Of a DNA stretch of 64,000 nt, positions 50,893-59,418 are shown in pieces. The notes below the pieces were generated by a model. That model ran no database searches. It had not been told where the DNA came from and saw nothing but the letters and a program-made list of their open reading frames with translations. The stretch's first letter is position 1. Every line of letters begins with the position of its first letter. Source of the DNA: Aurantimonas coralicida_A. GTDB taxonomy: Bacteria; Pseudomonadota; Alphaproteobacteria; Rhizobiales; Rhizobiaceae. The position numbers and the translations under genes are program-made. The stretch is from the NCBI RefSeq assembly GCF_036016755.1, contig NZ_JAYXIH010000003.1, forward strand, positions 1 to 64,000, read 5' to 3'.

Positions 50893-51804
50893 TCAGGCGT
50901 AGACGTCCATTACCTGGTTCAGCAGTGCGATCGCCTCTTCCTTGCTGCGCTGGAACGAATTGCGGCCGATGATCGATCCGTTGCCGCCGCCGTCCCGGAT
51001 GGCGCGGACCTCGTCCAGGAGCTCGTCGGTGTTCTTCGCCGCGCCGCCGGAAAAGACGACGATTCGTTTGCCCGCAAAGGCTGCCTGCATGATGTGGCGG
51101 ACGCGGTCGGCGGCGGCTTCCCGCGGGATGGCGTGCTTCTCGTAGATCGGCTTCGCCGCGTCGAGGTCGATATGGGCGGTCGGCAGTTTCACCTTGATGA
51201 TGGTCGCGCCCATCAATGCTGCCATATGCGCCGCATAGGCGATGATATCGAAGCCGGTTTCACCCTCCTTGGAAACCTTGCCCCCACGCGGATAGGACCA
51301 GACGACGGTCATCAGCCCGCGCGACTTCGCCTCGAGACTGATCTCACGCAGTTCCTCCATCATGTCGTAGGAGTGGTCGGATCCCGGATAGATGGTGAAC
51401 CCGACGCCGACGCAGCCCAGCCGCATCGCGTCTTCGACCTTGCCGGTCAGCGCCTGGTCGCTGCCACCAACGAGGGAATTGCCGCTGTTGAGCTTGAGAA
51501 TCAACGGCACTTCGCCGGCGAACGTGTCGGCGCCCTGCTCCAGAAGCCCGAGCGGCGCGGCATAGCCCGAAACGCCGGAATCGATCGCCAGTTCGTAAAG
51601 ATAATGCGGGTCGTACGCGACCGGGTTGGGGGCGAAGCTGCGCGCCGGTCCGTGCTCGAAGCCCTGATCGACCGGCAGGATCACCACCCGTCCGGTCCCC
51701 GCCAGCCGGCCATGCATCAGGAGCCGTGAAAGATTGCTCTTCAGGCCCGGGGTCTCGCCCTCGTACCAGGACAGGATGTTCCGGACGGTATCTGTTCTCA
51801 GCAT
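50893..51804 (-). CDS. fbaB: Fructose-bisphosphate aldolase class I (DhnA/FbaB type)
   Basis: A 303-residue TIM-barrel aldolase. RVVILPVDQGFEHGPARSF, GVGFTIYPGS, the Schiff-base Lys in TIIKVKLPTAH and VVFSGGAAKNTDELL followed by GGNGSIIGRNSFQR (phosphate binding) are characteristic of archaeal/bacterial class I FbaB. It interconverts fructose 1,6-bisphosphate and the two triose phosphates without a metal. Single gene on the minus strand. Confidence 0.94.
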   Translation of the reverse strand: MLRTDTVRNILSWYEGETPGLKSNLSRLLMHGRLAGTGRVVILPVDQGFEHGPARSFAPNPVAYDPHYLYELAIDSGVSGYAAPLGLLEQGADTFAGEVPLILKLNSGNSLVGGSDQALTGKVEDAMRLGCVGVGFTIYPGSDHSYDMMEELREISLEAKSRGLMTVVWSYPRGGKVSKEGETGFDIIAYAAHMAALMGATIIKVKLPTAHIDLDAAKPIYEKHAIPREAAADRVRHIMQAAFAGKRIVVFSGGAAKNTDELLDEVRAIRDGGGNGSIIGRNSFQRSKEEAIALLNQVMDVYA

Positions 51805-52061
51805 TCACTTGCTCCTTTGCCTCGCCGGCGGGCATCAAGAGCCTCGCCGCTTCCCATGGCTTTCTTCTGGGGCGCCGGCGCGGCGCCGTCCAGATGCATG
51901 ACGGCGCCCGCGCATATTAAAATCGGTTGAAGGACCCCGCGGTGCGCGATCATGCCTTTATCCGCATCCGTTCTGCGTGGCCGTCACTCAGTTTTGCCGA
52001 GCCTTTACTCAATTGAACCAATCGTCGGTTTCCGCGTTTCCTCAAGGTGGAGGTAATCACT

Positions 52062-52490
52062 ATGACACGCGGTGTTTCGGCATTCCCATCGCCATTCGGG
52101 GTCGATTCAGACTTGATGTTCGCCGGAATCGGCGTTGCGCAGCGTTCTCTTACGCCCGGCCATCCGGACGCCTCCGCCGCTCCCCGAGCGCGGGCCAAGC
52201 TAGCTTTCCCTGTACACCCTCGAATGCGCAGGTCAGGGCAAAAGGCAGCGGCTCAACAACGGACGGCCACCCCGTTCATTCACCACACCCCGTTCCGCCT
52301 AGGGCCGGCCGAATGGGTCCCGCAAACCGTCAAGCTCGGTCGTCGTGGTTTCCACCTGCGATCTCGTCCAGCCGATGAGGCCGGTTTGGAAGATGACGGC
52401 GTGCGTCAGAGCGAGAGCATCCTCATTCCGACCGTGATCGTCGGCGTCATTCTCGCCCTGGCGAGCTACTTCTTCAATTTTATCGGCTGA
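52062..52490 (+). CDS. Unknown protein with a single C-terminal membrane helix
   Basis: A 142-residue protein from the ATG at 52062, seven bases after a strong GGTGGAGGT site. The first 110 residues are Arg/Ala/Pro-rich and poorly structured in appearance. The last 25 residues, after DGVRQSESI, form one membrane helix (LIPTVIVGVILALASYFF) ending only three residues later, as in tail-anchored proteins. Codon use looks typical. No family recognised; a spurious frame cannot be excluded. Confidence 0.5.
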   Translation: MTRGVSAFPSPFGVDSDLMFAGIGVAQRSLTPGHPDASAAPRARAKLAFPVHPRMRRSGQKAAAQQRTATPFIHHTPFRLGPAEWVPQTVKLGRRGFHLRSRPADEAGLEDDGVRQSESILIPTVIVGVILALASYFFNFIG

Positions 52491-53220
52491 CACACCGGCG
52501 CTCGCTCCCCGCAGGCCCGAGGGGTGCAGGCATACTCCTGGTGCCCGGCGCACGGTGGTAGCCGTGAAAAGTGGCCATCACGAAGGCCAGTGCGGTTGAT
52601 CTGTTGTTTCAGGTCGGCGGTGACGGACCGAATCAACTTTCCCCCTCAAAGCGTATGCCGCTCGCGATGCGCGGTCTCTGTTGCATGCTTTCGGCCGCGA
52701 TTTGCGTGGCCTGGCGCAAGGGGATTTCCCTGCGACATCTTGCCGCTGCGTAAGGAGTCCGATGACGGCATGGAAACCGCCATCGGCCCGTGCTTACCGT
52801 TCATTCGGGGAGCCTTTCCCTGCGAAAGGGGCGACTCTCCGCTTCAGGATTTACCTAATTGTCATTTAGTATAAGCGTCACATTGAAATATAATGAAAAT
52901 AAATTATTGAGGCGACAGTCGGTATTTCTCCAAAAATAACGGATTGGTAACCAATATCTCTGATGTTCCGGCTCCATCGAACGGTGTCGCTACCGACCCC
53001 TTCCCTAAGGGTGCCCTAGCTTCGCGCCGATCGATTGAAATGAGGAAAAGCATCCGGACTATGTCGCCCCTTATGCGGCGCTTTCTCCCTACGCCCTCCT
53101 CGCGACATGAGCCTCATCTGGCGCACGATGCGCCCAGGTGAATTAAATTTAGGAACTCGGCGCAATCGTTCCGATGGCGCCAAAAAATAAGAAATCCCGC
53201 ATTTTCGAGGGGCGCAGGCT
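52491..53220. other. Long intergenic region before the chemoreceptor, no supported gene
   Basis: About 730 bases with only short open frames. Its last 350 bases are AT-rich and contain the palindrome at 52943-52955 and a likely promoter for the chemoreceptor. A small hairpin CCTTTC/GAAAGG lies at 52813-52829. An 11-base direct repeat, TTTCCCTGCGA, occurs at 52725 and 52815. Nothing points clearly to an RNA gene. Confidence 0.45.
52943..52955. promoter_or_regulatory. Palindrome ATTGGT-A-ACCAAT upstream of the chemoreceptor gene
   Basis: A perfect 6+6 inverted repeat around one base, in an AT-rich stretch about 270 bases upstream of the chemoreceptor start. It has the form of a repressor or activator site. 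No regulator gene is next to it. Confidence 0.3.
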
Positions 53221-55152
53221 ATGTTGAAAAGTATCAAGAACAAGATGACTCTGCTGGGAGTCTTGGTTTTCCTTCTTGTGTCCGGAACGGCCGCGACCGG
53301 TTTCTGGATGACGGGGCAGCTCCGCGATGGGCTGGAAGAGACACTAAGGTCGTCCCAAGTCCTGCGGAACCATATGCAGGCGGACATGATGCATGACGCG
53401 CTGCGATCGGACGTCCTTGCATCTGTTCTCGCCGCGGATCCATCGGCGAATATCGACTTGGAAACGGTAAAGGCAGACGTTGCCGAGCATACCGGAATCT
53501 TTTACCAGGCTATCGCTGAAAACGGCGAGCTCGCGCAGGATCCGGAAATTCGCAAGAGTTTGGACGACGTCAAAGTGCCTATGGAGGAATATACGGCTCT
53601 CGCCGTCGACTTAACCACACTGGCCGCGAGGAATCCCACGGCAGCGATGTCGAGAATGGGCGTATTCCAGGAGCAGTTCTCGATCCTTGAGAATGCGATG
53701 GCGCACGTCGCGGAAGTAATTGAATCGGAGGCCGTTGCGGCATCGCAACGGGCGACAGCCAGTGCGGCGATCGGACGTAATTTAATGGGTACGGCGGTCG
53801 GTATTGGAACGTTGTTCGCCTTGGGTCTGACATTCTTTGCCCGGCGCTCGGTCGTCACGCCGATCCAGGAATTGGCCAGCGACATGCAGCAGCTGGTCGA
53901 GGGCCGGACGGACGTTTCGCTCAAGGGCGCCAATCGCAAAGACGAGCTCGGCGAGATTGGGCGCGGCGTGCTTGCCTTCCAGGAAGTCGTGACAGCACGG
54001 GCGCGCCGTGACGCAGACGAGGCCGAGGAGCGCCGTCGGCAGGAGATGGACAGCGCAGAGCGGGAGACGGCGACCCGGCTCGAACAGTCCAAGGCGCAAA
54101 GTTTCGTGGTCGAGAACCTGTCGCATGGGTTGGAGAATCTTTCTCAAGGAGATCTCACGGTCCGACTGGATCGCTCGTTCGCACCGGAATTCGAGCCCAT
54201 TCGCATCAAGTTCAACGACAGCGTCGGCAAGCTGGAAGGCGCGATCGGCAATGTGGTGACATCGATCGGATCGATCCGGTCGGGCCTTTCGGAGATCAAC
54301 ACGGCCTCGAACGATCTGGCGCAGCGCACCGAGCAGCAGGCGGCGAACCTGGAAGAGACGGTTGCGGCGCTGGGCGAAGTGACGACGGCGGTGAACGAGA
54401 CGGCCGACGGCGCCGGCAAGGCGCAGACGGCGGCCAGTACCGCCCGCGGCAAAGCCCAGAAGGGCGGCGAGATCGTCGGCCAGGCGGTCGCGGCAATGAG
54501 CCAGATCGAAAAGTCCTCCGAGCAGATCAACCAGATCATCGGCGTGATCGACGAGATCGCCTTCCAGACCAATTTGCTGGCCTTGAACGCCGGTGTCGAG
54601 GCGGCGCGGGCCGGCGAGGCCGGCAAGGGCTTTGCGGTGGTCGCCCAGGAAGTGCGCGGGCTGGCCCAGCGCTCGGCCGAAGCGGCGAAAGAGATCAAGA
54701 CGCTGATCGCGACCTCGCGCAGCCAGGTGGAGAGCGGCGTCGAGCTGGTCACCGCGTCTGGCAAGTCGCTGGACGAGATCGTCGCCGAGGTGAGTTCGAT
54801 GGCCGAGCTGATCGCGACGATCGCGGTGAGCGCCAAGGAACAGGCGACCAGCCTCAGGGAAGTCTCCGGCGCGGCCGATCAGATGGACAAGGTGACGCAG
54901 CAGAACGCGGCGATGGTGGAAGAGGCGACGGCTGCGAGCCAGACCCTGACCAACGAGACCGAGGAACTGGCGAGCGCGATGGCGCAGTTCAAGACCGGCT
55001 CGGCCGGCCAGACCTCGCGGTCGCGTTCCAATCCTGCCCAATCTGGCCGTTCCGCCACGCCATCGCGCGGCGTGCCGCAGATGAAGACCACCGGCACGGG
55101 CGGCGCCGCCCGTGCCGAACAGACCAACACCGACAGCTGGGAAGAGTTCTGA
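53221..55152 (+). CDS. Methyl-accepting chemotaxis protein with CheR-tether tail
   Basis: A 643-residue chemoreceptor. Membrane helices at about 10-30 and 187-205 frame a periplasmic helical sensor domain. A HAMP domain (SVVTPIQELASDMQQLVEG) and a second HAMP-like stretch (SHGLENLSQGDLTVRLDRSF) follow. The signalling tip reads EIAFQTNLLALNAGVEAARA and GFAVVAQEVRGLAQRSAEAA. After a flexible Ser/Thr/Gly linker it ends DSWEEF, fitting the xWxxF pentapeptide that docks CheR/CheB. No che genes are nearby. Its last 129 bases are repeated downstream. Confidence 0.93.
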   Translation: MLKSIKNKMTLLGVLVFLLVSGTAATGFWMTGQLRDGLEETLRSSQVLRNHMQADMMHDALRSDVLASVLAADPSANIDLETVKADVAEHTGIFYQAIAENGELAQDPEIRKSLDDVKVPMEEYTALAVDLTTLAARNPTAAMSRMGVFQEQFSILENAMAHVAEVIESEAVAASQRATASAAIGRNLMGTAVGIGTLFALGLTFFARRSVVTPIQELASDMQQLVEGRTDVSLKGANRKDELGEIGRGVLAFQEVVTARARRDADEAEERRRQEMDSAERETATRLEQSKAQSFVVENLSHGLENLSQGDLTVRLDRSFAPEFEPIRIKFNDSVGKLEGAIGNVVTSIGSIRSGLSEINTASNDLAQRTEQQAANLEETVAALGEVTTAVNETADGAGKAQTAASTARGKAQKGGEIVGQAVAAMSQIEKSSEQINQIIGVIDEIAFQTNLLALNAGVEAARAGEAGKGFAVVAQEVRGLAQRSAEAAKEIKTLIATSRSQVESGVELVTASGKSLDEIVAEVSSMAELIATIAVSAKEQATSLREVSGAADQMDKVTQQNAAMVEEATAASQTLTNETEELASAMAQFKTGSAGQTSRSRSNPAQSGRSATPSRGVPQMKTTGTGGAARAEQTNTDSWEEF

Positions 55153-55184
55153 GCCCGGCCAAGACGGGACACCTCAAGCCGAAC
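55056..55184 (+). repeat. Copy 1 of a 129-base direct repeat (chemoreceptor 3' end)
   Basis: Bases 55056-55184 recur at 55237-55365 with a single mismatch (GTGCCG versus GTACCG). The copy spans the coding sequence for the tail of the chemoreceptor plus about 30 bases after the stop. It ends exactly at the undetermined base 55185. Confidence 0.9.
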
Positions 55185-55185
55185 N
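55185..55185. other. Undetermined base (N), probable assembly join
   Basis: The only N in the window. It lies exactly at the end of repeat copy 1, and the sequence after it continues as coding sequence of a second chemoreceptor tail. This is what a collapsed or scaffolded junction between two paralogous genes would look like. Confidence 0.8.
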
Positions 55186-55186
55186 C

Positions 55187-55333
55187 CAGGCCTCGCGGTC
55201 GGGTGGCAACGCCGCCGCCAACCGGGCACGGCCGGGCACGCCATCGCGCGGCGTACCGCAGATGAAGACCACCGGCACGGGCGGCGCCGCCCGTGCCGAA
55301 CAGACCAACACCGACAGCTGGGAAGAGTTCTGA
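55187..55333 (+). CDS. 3' end of a second chemoreceptor gene, 5' part missing
   Basis: Forty-eight codons, beginning QASRSGGNAAANRARPGTPS and ending in the same DSWEEF tether as the preceding receptor. The segment aligns with the linker of the first receptor (QTSRSRSNPAQSGRSATPS) but differs in sequence, so it is a different gene, not just a duplicated end. No start, sensor or signalling domain is present in the window. Most likely a complete tandem receptor gene was lost at the N; a true partial duplication is the alternative. Confidence 0.7.
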   Translation, partial: QASRSGGNAAANRARPGTPSRGVPQMKTTGTGGAARAEQTNTDSWEEF

Positions 55334-55365
55334 GCCCGGCCAAGACGGGACACCTCAAGCCGAAC
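55237..55365 (+). repeat. Copy 2 of the 129-base direct repeat
   Basis: Same sequence as 55056-55184 with one mismatch; offset 181 bases. It contains the end of the second chemoreceptor tail and its downstream flank, after which the sequences cannot be compared because copy 1 ends at the N. Confidence 0.9.
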
Positions 55366-55382
55366 GCTTGACCGTTAGCGAC

Positions 55383-55416
55383 AACGCCGCGTGTTCGTCA
55401 GAACGCGCGGCGTTTC
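55383..55416. terminator. Terminator between the chemoreceptor and sox operons
   Basis: AACGCCGCG (55383-55391) and CGCGGCGTT (55406-55414) pair around a 14-base loop, followed by TT on the plus strand and by GTCG on the minus strand. It stands between converging units: chemoreceptor on the plus strand and soxG on the minus strand. Confidence 0.6.
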
Positions 55417-55450
55417 CATATCCTGGACCCGCCCCGTGCTGCCATCGCGA

Positions 55451-56140
55451 TCAAACCGCCGGCGAACCCGCCGCCTCGGCCAGAAATGTCCAGGCGTAAT
55501 CGGAGAAGCTTCGCCAGCATTCGATCTCGAAGCGCTGCTCACCGGTCCGCCACAGGACGATCTCCGTCTTCGAGAGGATCGTCCGGCTCGCCGCCCCGAC
55601 CGGAAAACTGCCAAGCCGAATGTCCTGCGGGCAGCCCGCCGCGATCACCGCCTCCGCCGCCGGTCCTTCGACCGCGATTGCGACATTGCGGTGCGACACG
55701 TCGACAACCGAGATGCCGGCGACGTCTGCAAGCCTTGCCGGCAACGGTTCGACCTCCGCCGCGTCAACGTCGGCGAGCACCAGCCACTCGTCGGGACCGA
55801 GCCAGAGGGCCGAAAGGCCGTTCGCGGTCGCGGTCGTCTTCGGACGGCTAGGAAGCGCCACGCCGAGCCTGGCTTCCACCGCCTTTAGCGATTGCGCGTC
55901 GGCGCGCAGGCTGAGGCGTTGGCGCGGGGCGATCGGCGTCAGCGTCACGCCCGGCCCGCTCGCATAGCGCCCGTCCAGCGGCGACATGCGCTGCAGGCTC
56001 GGCGAGGTGGTCACAGCGGCGGACGCTGCCGTCGCGGCAGTGGGCGGCGCGGTTTTCCTGGCCGCAGCCTTGGTCGGCTTTTTCGCCTTCGATGCCACGC
56101 CAATCGGTGTTTTCTTCGATGCCGTCTTGCGCTCAGCCAT
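55451..56140 (-). CDS. soxG: Sarcosine oxidase, gamma subunit
   Basis: A 229-residue protein overlapping the end of soxA by eight bases. The family part begins around residue 48 (SPLDGRYASGPGVTLTPIAP) and includes LWLGPDEWLVL, VVDVSHRNVAIAV and the C-terminal WRSFSDYAWTFLAEA. The first 45 residues are a Lys/Ala/Thr-rich extension (KKTPIGVASKAKKPTKAAAR) not usual for SoxG and probably disordered. The gamma subunit stabilises the complex. Last gene of soxBDAG. Confidence 0.9.
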   Translation of the reverse strand: MAERKTASKKTPIGVASKAKKPTKAAARKTAPPTAATAASAAVTTSPSLQRMSPLDGRYASGPGVTLTPIAPRQRLSLRADAQSLKAVEARLGVALPSRPKTTATANGLSALWLGPDEWLVLADVDAAEVEPLPARLADVAGISVVDVSHRNVAIAVEGPAAEAVIAAGCPQDIRLGSFPVGAASRTILSKTEIVLWRTGEQRFEIECWRSFSDYAWTFLAEAAGSPAV

Positions 56141-59114
56141 GCAGCCGCTCCCCTTCCGGATCGAAGAACACCGTGTCCGTCACCTCTACCGCGATCGTCT
56201 CTTTCGGCATCGGAACATAGAGCGTGCGGCCGATCAGGTTGCGGCCGTCCTTGACCAGCGCCAGCGCGATCGAACGTCCCATCGCGTCGGAGTGATAGGC
56301 CGAGGTGACATGGCCGAGCATGGTCATCGGCACGGCCTCGTTCGGATCGGCGACGATCTGCGCGCCTTCCTCCAGAACGGTCAGCGGGTTCGCGGTCTTG
56401 AGGCCGACGAGTTGTTTGCGGCCGGGGGCCAGGAGATCGGACCGCTCCAGCCCGCGCTTGCCGACGAAGCCCGTCTTCTTCTTCGACACCGCCCAGGCGA
56501 GCCCCGCGTCGGCCGGCGTCACCGTGCCGTCGGTCTCCTGGCCGACGATGATATAGCCCTTTTCAGCTCTGAGAACGTGCATGGCCTCGGTGCCATACGG
56601 TTCGGCACCAAGACCGCGACCATGCTCGCGCAGCCTGTCCCAGACAGCGCGGCCGTAATCGGCCGGCACGTTGATCTCGTAGCCGGTCTCGCCGGTGAAT
56701 GAGACGCGGAACAGCCGGCAGGCAACGCCCATGACGGTGCATTCGGCCACCGACATGTGCTTGAAGGCGTCCGGCGAAATATCCAACCCCTCGACGAAGG
56801 GCGCGACGGTCTCCCGCGCTTTCGGCCCCTGCACGGCGATCACCGCCCATTGCTCGGTGACCGAGGTCGTCCAGACTTTCAGATCCGGGAACTCGGTCTG
56901 CCGGTAGTCCTCCATCAACTCGAGCACGCGCGGCGCGCCGCCGGTCGTGGTGGTCACGTGATAACGGTCTTCGCCGATCCTGGCGACGATGCCGTCGTCG
57001 ATGATGAAGCCGGCCTCGTTCAGCATGATCGCATAGCGGCACTTGCCGATGGCCAGGCTTGCCAGCGGCGTCGCATAGATCACGTCGAGGAACTTCGCCG
57101 CGTCCGGCCCGACCACCTCGATCTTGCCCAGGGTAGAGGCGTCGAAGAGGCCCGCCGCCTCGCGCACCGTCCGGCATTCGCGGCCGACGGCGGCGTGCAT
57201 GTCGGCGCCTTTCGGAAAATACCACGCCCGCTTCCAGAGGCTGACGTCCTCGAACACCGCTCCTTCGGCCTCGGCGCTGTCGTGGATCGGCGTCTTCCGG
57301 GTCGGATCGAACAGCGGCCCCTTGGCGAAGCCGGCGATGGTGCCGAACGTGACCGGCGTGAACGGCGCGCGAAACGTGGTCAACCCGACCTCTGGCATCG
57401 GACGGCTCAGTGCTTCGGCGGCAACGCCGATGCCATGGATGTTCGACGTCTTGCCCTGGTCGGTCGCCATGCCGGTGGTGGTGAAGCGCTTGATGTGCTC
57501 GACCGAGCGGAAGCCCTCGGCGACGGCGAAGCGGATGTCCTTGGCCGTCACGTCGTTCTGGAAGTCGATGAAGGCCTTGACGAATTTTCCAGCGCCGGCG
57601 GCAGGCGTCGCCCCCGCCATACCGCCGCCGAAGGGCGCTGCCCCCTCGACCGCAACCGCTACCGCTGTTCCGGCCTTGCCGGTCGCCGCGACGCTGCCAG
57701 CATTGCGGGCCGATCCGATCGTCTTCGCCAGATCGAAATCGCCCGCCGCCGCGCCGACACTGACGCAAGCCTCGGCCGACTCCGCCGGGACATAGGCCTG
57801 GAGCGCCGGATCGAAGGCGAGTTTGCCGCGCGACTGGGAGAACAGATGCACCGAGGGCGTATAGCCGCCCGACATCAGCAGCGCGTCGCAATCGAAGCGA
57901 CGATTGTCCTGGCCCGAGCGCAGCTCCTCGACAGTGAAGCCCGTAATGCGCCTGGTGCCACGCACGGTCTTGATCTCGTAGCCGGCGAGAACCTCGATCC
58001 CGAGCACCCGTGCCTCGGCGGTGATGTCGGCGGGCGGTTCGGCCCGCAAATCGACGATGACCGGCACGGCGACGCCGGCCCGTTTCAGATCGATCGCCGC
58101 CGCATAGGCCGCGTCATGGGCGGTGAAGACCGCAACGTGGCGGCCCACCGCGACGCCGAAATGGTTGAGATAGAGCCGCGCCGCCCCGGCCAGCATGATG
58201 CCCGGCCGGTCATTGTCGGGAAACACCAGCGGCCGCTCGATCGATCCCGTCGCCAGCACCACATTCTTCGCCCGCACCTGCCACAGCCGTTCACGCGGCA
58301 GCGCCGGGTCGGGCTCGGACAAATGGTCGGTGACCTGCTCGGCCAGCGCCAGCATGTTGTGGTTGTAATAGCCGAAGGCCGTCGTGCGCGGCATCAAGCG
58401 AACATTGGCCATGCCCGCGAGCCGGGCGACGACGCCGTCGACCCAGTCCATCGCGGCGAGCCCGTCGATGGTCGTATCGCTCTCGCCCTTCAGCCAGCCG
58501 CCGAAGCTCGCCCCTTCGTCGCACAGGAGCACGCTCGCGCCCGCCTCACCGGCAGCCAGCGCAGCCGCGAGCCCGGCCGGGCCACCACCCGCGACGAGCA
58601 CGTCGACATGTTCGAAACGGTTGGCATAATGCTCGGGGTCGGGTTTCTCGGGCGCACGCCCAAGGCCGGCAGCGGCCCGGATATAGGGCTCATAGACCCG
58701 GTGCCAGAAGGCCTTCGGCCACATGAAGGTCTTGTAGTAGAAGCCGGCGGTCAGGAAGCGCGAGAATATCCCGTTGGCGCCGCCGATGTCGAAGCCGAGC
58801 GAAGGCCAGCGGTTTTGGCTGATAGCTTCGAGCCCGTCATAGAGCGGCTGCATGGTCGCGCGGATATTGGGCTGGCGGCGGGCGTCGTCGCGGCAAATCT
58901 CGACCAGCGCGTTCGGCTCTTCCGGACCGGAACCCAGGATGCCGCGCGGCCGATGATATTTGAACGAGCGACCGGTGAGATGCACGCCGTTGGCGAGGAG
59001 TGCCGAGGCAAGCGTGTCGCCCTCCAGCCCCACATAGCGTTGGCCGTCGAAGCGGAACTGGATGCGGCGAGCGCTGTTGAGGCGGCCGTGCTCGGGAAGC
59101 CGGAAGCGGCTCAT
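56133..59114 (-). CDS. soxA: Sarcosine oxidase, alpha subunit
   Basis: A 993-residue protein. N-terminal 2Fe-2S-ferredoxin-like fold (RFDGQRYVGLEGDTLASALL), then an NAD-binding Rossmann domain (VLVAGGGPAGLAAALAAGEAG, about residue 175) with a second dinucleotide motif (VLATGSIERPLVF), then a C-terminal GcvT-like folate-binding domain (LGKIEVVGPDAAKFLDVIY onwards). The complex oxidatively demethylates sarcosine to glycine, passing the methyl carbon to tetrahydrofolate. Its ATG overlaps the soxD stop. Confidence 0.96.
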   Translation of the reverse strand: MSRFRLPEHGRLNSARRIQFRFDGQRYVGLEGDTLASALLANGVHLTGRSFKYHRPRGILGSGPEEPNALVEICRDDARRQPNIRATMQPLYDGLEAISQNRWPSLGFDIGGANGIFSRFLTAGFYYKTFMWPKAFWHRVYEPYIRAAAGLGRAPEKPDPEHYANRFEHVDVLVAGGGPAGLAAALAAGEAGASVLLCDEGASFGGWLKGESDTTIDGLAAMDWVDGVVARLAGMANVRLMPRTTAFGYYNHNMLALAEQVTDHLSEPDPALPRERLWQVRAKNVVLATGSIERPLVFPDNDRPGIMLAGAARLYLNHFGVAVGRHVAVFTAHDAAYAAAIDLKRAGVAVPVIVDLRAEPPADITAEARVLGIEVLAGYEIKTVRGTRRITGFTVEELRSGQDNRRFDCDALLMSGGYTPSVHLFSQSRGKLAFDPALQAYVPAESAEACVSVGAAAGDFDLAKTIGSARNAGSVAATGKAGTAVAVAVEGAAPFGGGMAGATPAAGAGKFVKAFIDFQNDVTAKDIRFAVAEGFRSVEHIKRFTTTGMATDQGKTSNIHGIGVAAEALSRPMPEVGLTTFRAPFTPVTFGTIAGFAKGPLFDPTRKTPIHDSAEAEGAVFEDVSLWKRAWYFPKGADMHAAVGRECRTVREAAGLFDASTLGKIEVVGPDAAKFLDVIYATPLASLAIGKCRYAIMLNEAGFIIDDGIVARIGEDRYHVTTTTGGAPRVLELMEDYRQTEFPDLKVWTTSVTEQWAVIAVQGPKARETVAPFVEGLDISPDAFKHMSVAECTVMGVACRLFRVSFTGETGYEINVPADYGRAVWDRLREHGRGLGAEPYGTEAMHVLRAEKGYIIVGQETDGTVTPADAGLAWAVSKKKTGFVGKRGLERSDLLAPGRKQLVGLKTANPLTVLEEGAQIVADPNEAVPMTMLGHVTSAYHSDAMGRSIALALVKDGRNLIGRTLYVPMPKETIAVEVTDTVFFDPEGERLHG

Positions 59115-59401
59115 CGTCCACCCTCCCCGACATCGGGCTTCGGCGCGCCGGCTTCGTAGAAAGCGAGGAATTTGTCCGACACCGAATGGCGCGCGGCGTT
59201 GAAGAAGCGCCCGCAGCCATGGATGTGGCGCCAGCGTTCGAAGACGACGCCGCGATTATTCGTACGCAGGTAGAGCGCCTCGGCGACGGCGCGTCCCGGT
59301 TTCCCGTCTGCGGCCGGTCGCGCGATATGCGCTTCGCCGGCGTGGCGGAACTCGAGCTCTGGTCGGTTTTCCTGGCAATAGGGGCAATGGATCAGCAGCA
59401 T
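59111..59401 (-). CDS. soxD: Sarcosine oxidase, delta subunit
   Basis: A 96-residue protein with the zinc-site pattern CPYCQENRPELEFRHAGEAH near the N-terminus and RWRHIHGCGRFFNAARH near the end, diagnostic of SoxD. It binds zinc and sits between the alpha and beta subunits. Its stop overlaps the soxA start (ATGA); soxB ends 17 bases upstream. Confidence 0.95.
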   Translation of the reverse strand: MLLIHCPYCQENRPELEFRHAGEAHIARPAADGKPGRAVAEALYLRTNNRGVVFERWRHIHGCGRFFNAARHSVSDKFLAFYEAGAPKPDVGEGGR

Positions 59402-59418
59402 GGAAACGATCCCTGCGG

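Noticed and set aside
52571..52753. Small 60-codon frame in the 52.5-53.2 kb gap
   Set aside because: GTG start without binding site, no motif, and stop-rich flanks.
52725..52825. Two copies of TTTCCCTGCGA 90 bases apart as a possible array
   Set aside because: Only two short copies with unlike flanks; not a CRISPR or iteron array.
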